Assembly (NCBI GenBank): GCA_026995955.1
Contig: JALWNJ010000206.1
Span: 1-16,221 of the forward strand
Source of the DNA: Gammaproteobacteria bacterium
GTDB lineage: Bacteria > Pseudomonadota > Gammaproteobacteria > J044
Reading direction: 5' to 3'
Length of the DNA stretch: 16,221 bases
Of the stretch, positions 13,543 through 16,221 are shown piece by piece. The position numbers were made by a program, and so were the translations under genes. Numbering within the stretch: position 1 is the stretch's first letter; every line of letters starts with the position of its first letter. Under the pieces are notes generated by a model that was not told the origin of the DNA, did not search any database, and was given only the letters and a program-made list of their open reading frames with translations.

Positions 13543-14284
13543 CGGCGGGGACCTCGTAGCCCGAGCGGCGCACCAGTGTCCGGCTCTCGGGGCGCAGCAG
13601 CCAGGCATGGAAGGCGCGGGCCGCGGGGCGCGGGCTCAGCAGCACCATCTGCTGCTCGATGGGTTCGTGCAGGTTCGCCGGCACCGGCCAGGCGGAGCCG
13701 CGCCGGGCCGCGGGCAGGGCCTGCCACTGGGCGGCGGCGATGAAGCCCAGCTCGGCATTGCCGCTCTGCACGAAGTGGAAGGCCTGGGCGATGTTCTCGC
13801 CGCGCACCAGGCGCGGCGCCAGCGCCTGCCACTGGCCGAGCCGCTCGAGCACCTCGCGCGCGGCGCGCCCGTAGGGCGCAAAGCGCGGATTGGCGATCGC
13901 CAGGCGATGGAAGTCCCCGCGGCGCAGTATCCCGCTGCCGTCGCGGATGCGCTGCGGGTCCGGGCTCCACAGCACCAGCCGCCCCAGGGCATAGGTGCGC
14001 CGGCTGCCGGGCACGATGCGCCCTTCCCGCTCCAGGCGTTGTGGCCGCACGCGGTCGGCGGCGAGGAACAGGTCGAACGGTGCGCCGCGCACGATCTGCG
14101 CGTACAGGCGCCCGGTGGCGCCCGGCACCAGCTTCACGCGATGGCCGGTCTCGGCCTCGAACGAGTGCGCCAACAGCCGCGCCACCGGCAGGAAGTTGCT
14201 CGCCACGGCCACGCGCAGCACCTCGCCGGCCTGCACGGGCAGCACCAGCATCCACAGCAGCAGGAGCCACCCGGCCCGACCCAT
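13535..14284 (-). CDS. modA: Molybdate-binding periplasmic protein ModA
   Basis: A 249-residue substrate-binding protein that captures molybdate (or tungstate) for ModBC. The N-terminal signal peptide (about 1-20, [19 protein letters not shown]) is cleaved after VQA. The mature start, [19 protein letters not shown], carries the Ser-Asn anion-binding loop. [23 protein letters not shown] (about 55-77) is the second conserved part, with PFDLFLAAD a ModA hallmark. The C-terminal [20 protein letters not shown] is also typical. ATG 14284 lies 17 bases after the mnmH stop, with only a weak ribosome-binding site, so coupling to the upstream gene is likely. The next in-frame upstream ATG would start inside mnmH. 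Confidence 0.9.
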   Translation of the reverse strand: MGRAGWLLLLWMLVLPVQAGEVLRVAVASNFLPVARLLAHSFEAETGHRVKLVPGATGRLYAQIVRGAPFDLFLAADRVRPQRLEREGRIVPGSRRTYALGRLVLWSPDPQRIRDGSGILRRGDFHRLAIANPRFAPYGRAAREVLERLGQWQALAPRLVRGENIAQAFHFVQSGNAELGFIAAAQWQALPAARRGSAWPVPANLHEPIEQQMVLLSPRPAARAFHAWLLRPESRTLVRRSGYEVPADE

Positions 14285-14301
14285 GACGAGCGCGCCAAGG
14301 C

Positions 14302-15411
14302 TCAGCGCTGGGCCAGCCACTCGCGCACCGCCTCGGCCTCGCCGCGAAACGCCACCGGCACCTCGCTGCGCTGCATCTGGTAGTGGTACATGGGGTCGTA
14401 GTACTCGGTGAGCAGGAAGGCGATCCATTCGCGGTGCCCGTCGATCCGGTCCCACAGGCACTGCTCGCGCCAGGCGGCCTCGAAGCGCTCCAGCAGCGCC
14501 CGGTGGCGTTCGCCGCCCAAGCGCTTGCGGATGCGGTTCATGCTGTCCTGGATGGAGGCGCGCCAGGCGGCCAGCCCGTTTTCCGGGTCGTGCGCGCGCC
14601 AGCGCGCCTGGGCCTCGATGACATATTCCTGCAGGGTGTTGTCGATGCGCGTCTCCAGCGGCGCCTCGAGCACGATGCGCTCGGCGCCCCGATACAGCCC
14701 CTGATGCACGGCATCGGGCAGGCGCAGTACGCCGATCTTGCGGCCTTCGTCCTCGAACAGCAGCCAGGGATGATCCTCGTGCAGGTAGCGGATGAGGGCA
14801 TAGGCGAGGGCATTCTCGAAGGCGATCTGGCGCGGCTGCGGCTCGATGTGGCGGCCGAAGGCCGAGCCGCGGTGGTGGGCCAGCGCCTCGAGGTCGATGA
14901 CATGGGTCTGCTCGCGCAGGAACAGGGTCTTGCCCACCCCGGTGAGGCCGGCCAGCACATAGCGTGGCATGGCCTGCAGGGGTTCCGGCAGGGGGCCTTC
15001 CATCTGCTCGATGAGCCAGCGGCGGAAGGCCTTGTAGCCGCCGCGCAGGCGCGGGATGACCAGGCCCTCGTACTCGGCCAGCCAGCGCTGCGCGATCTCC
15101 GAGCGCTGCCCGCCGCGGAAGCAGTACAGCAGGGCATCGGGATGGGCGCGACAGAACTCGGCCCAGGCGGCGATGCGCGGGCGACGCACTTCCTCGTTGA
15201 CCAGCTCGTGCCCCAGCGCCACCGCCGCGGCGTTGCCCTGCTGCTTGTAGCAGGTGCCCACGGCGGCGCGCTCCTCGTCGGTCATCAGTGGCAGATTGAC
15301 GGCGCCGGGGAAGGCGCCCTCGGCGAACTCCACCGGCGCGCGGGTGTCGATGAGCGGCCTGCCCTCCAGCACGATGCGCTCGAAGTCGTCGAACAGCGGC
15401 AGCTCGCTCAT
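14302..15411 (-). CDS. mnmH: tRNA 2-selenouridine synthase MnmH (SelU/YbbB)
   Basis: A 369-residue enzyme that replaces sulfur by selenium at wobble 2-thiouridine of some tRNAs, using selenophosphate and a geranylated intermediate. The N-terminal rhodanese domain (about 8-135) has [20 protein letters not shown] at 21-40 and the catalytic Cys C97 in [11 protein letters not shown], the same position as in the E. coli enzyme. A P-loop domain follows with GLTGVGKT (155-162). The length matches E. coli YbbB. ATG 15411 overlaps the selD stop by four bases (ATGA). Pairing with selD, its selenophosphate source, is classical and confirms the call. Confidence 0.93.
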   Translation of the reverse strand: MSELPLFDDFERIVLEGRPLIDTRAPVEFAEGAFPGAVNLPLMTDEERAAVGTCYKQQGNAAAVALGHELVNEEVRRPRIAAWAEFCRAHPDALLYCFRGGQRSEIAQRWLAEYEGLVIPRLRGGYKAFRRWLIEQMEGPLPEPLQAMPRYVLAGLTGVGKTLFLREQTHVIDLEALAHHRGSAFGRHIEPQPRQIAFENALAYALIRYLHEDHPWLLFEDEGRKIGVLRLPDAVHQGLYRGAERIVLEAPLETRIDNTLQEYVIEAQARWRAHDPENGLAAWRASIQDSMNRIRKRLGGERHRALLERFEAAWREQCLWDRIDGHREWIAFLLTEYYDPMYHYQMQRSEVPVAFRGEAEAVREWLAQR

Positions 15412-16221
15412 CGCACGCGGATCACGGGCTCGCGGCGCGGCAGGGTACGGCCGATGGGCTCGAGCTCCAGCCCCTCGCCGCGCGCCACCTCGAGAAACTC
15501 GGGCACCCCGTCCTCGCGTACCGCCACCAGCAGCCCACCCGAGGTCTGCGGATCGCAGAGCAGGTACTTGCGCTCCTCGTCCAGGCCCTCGATGCGCGCG
15601 CCGTAGCTGTCGAAGTTGCGCTGCGTGCCGCCCGGGGTGCAGCCCTGTGCCAGGTAGTCGCGCACCGGCCCGATCAGCGGCACGCGCTCGAAGTCGATCT
15701 CGGCGCTCACGCCGCTGCCGTCGCACAGCTCCAGCAGGTGACCGAGCAGACCGAAGCCGGTGACATCGGTCATCGCCGTCACCGACTCGAGGGCGGAGAA
15801 CGCCGCGCCGGCCGCGTTCAGCCGGCACATCTGCTCGATGGCCAGTTGCAGATGTTCGGGGGCGATCTTCTTCTGCTTCTGCGCCGTGGCCAGGATGCCG
15901 ATGCCGAGCGGCTTGGTGAGGAACAGCTGACAGCCCGGCTCGGCGGTGTCGTTGCGGCGCAGGCGCTCGGTCTCCACCAGGCCGGTCACCGCCAGGCCGA
16001 AGATCGGCTCGGGCGCGTCGATGGAATGACCGCCGGCCAGCGGAATGCCGGCCGCCGCGCAGGCGGCGCGTCCGCCCTCGATGACCCGCCGCCCGACCTC
16101 CGGCGGCAGCCTGTCGATGGGCCAGGCGAAGATGGCGATGGCCATCAGCGGCCGCCCGCCCATGGCATAGATGTCGCTGATGGCATTGGTGGCGGCGATC
16201 TGCCCGAAGCGGAAGGGGTCG
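15408..16221 (-). CDS. selD: Selenophosphate synthase SelD, N-terminus outside window
   Basis: About 270 C-terminal residues, open to the window edge. The enzyme makes selenophosphate from selenide and ATP for selenocysteine and 2-selenouridine. The first visible residues, [20 protein letters not shown] followed by GG, are the conserved metal/ATP-binding segment with the catalytic-region Asp. [43 protein letters not shown] and [12 protein letters not shown] are further family signatures. The catalytic Cys/Sec and Lys near residue 20 lie outside, so it cannot be said whether this is a selenocysteine form. The stop overlaps mnmH by four bases. Confidence 0.93.
   Translation of the reverse strand, partial: DPFRFGQIAATNAISDIYAMGGRPLMAIAIFAWPIDRLPPEVGRRVIEGGRAACAAAGIPLAGGHSIDAPEPIFGLAVTGLVETERLRRNDTAEPGCQLFLTKPLGIGILATAQKQKKIAPEHLQLAIEQMCRLNAAGAAFSALESVTAMTDVTGFGLLGHLLELCDGSGVSAEIDFERVPLIGPVRDYLAQGCTPGGTQRNFDSYGARIEGLDEERKYLLCDPQTSGGLLVAVREDGVPEFLEVARGEGLELEPIGRTLPRREPVIRVR

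Overview
The window looks like the chromosome of a GC-rich gammaproteobacterium. The gene families fit this (PrmC, a BPSS1780-type membrane protein, AmgK-MurU cell-wall recycling, SelD-MnmH), as does strong G/C preference at third codon positions in both flanks. A purple-sulfur or sulfur-oxidising (Chromatiales-like) host is my inference only. A clearly AT-richer accessory block (about 6.6-11.76 kb) sits between the two flanks.

Left flank (1-5778): the 3' end of prmC; a small HMA-like protein ending at a strong terminator; a convergent multi-pass membrane protein; then a plus-strand operon amgK-murU-(GCS2 carboxylate-amine ligase)-(M14 AstE/AspA-like metallohydrolase). amgK and murU overlap and the last two genes are only 2 bases apart. 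AmgK and MurU convert recycled MurNAc to UDP-MurNAc. The last two genes resemble a pair that makes and breaks an amide bond.

5779-6580 has no credible gene. It holds two large copies of one palindromic intergenic repeat facing each other, plus a 38-bp imperfect direct repeat flanking the first copy. After a terminator-like hairpin and a promoter candidate come two plus-strand genes: a secreted protein of unknown function and a YkuD/DUF2778-like L,D-transpeptidase-type protein without a signal peptide. They could be an immunity/effector pair.

7674-11701 is a run of integron gene cassettes without an integrase (CALIN-type), read on the minus strand. Five attC sites are recognisable by paired RYYYAAC/GTTRRRY boxes and imperfect inverted arms, with the extra unpaired bases always on the arm expected for minus-strand cassettes. 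A sixth, degenerate site lies at the modC edge. In minus-strand order the cassettes hold: a leader cassette with a 134-bp palindrome and at most a tiny ORF; a GNAT acetyltransferase that appears to start at ATT; a membrane-anchored protein with a possible SH3-like domain; a three-helix membrane protein; and a 636-residue reverse transcriptase with an intact YMDD box and a helical-repeat tail. The RT cassette contains almost nothing but its ORF, so it has no room for a retron-type RNA. It is the best candidate here for an undescribed defence system.

Right flank (11768-16221, minus strand): selD (partial)-mnmH-modA-modB-modC, with overlaps of 4, 8 and 4 bases and one 17-base gap. The operon combines selenophosphate synthesis, tRNA 2-selenouridine synthesis and molybdate uptake. 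The integron block begins immediately after the modC stop codon.
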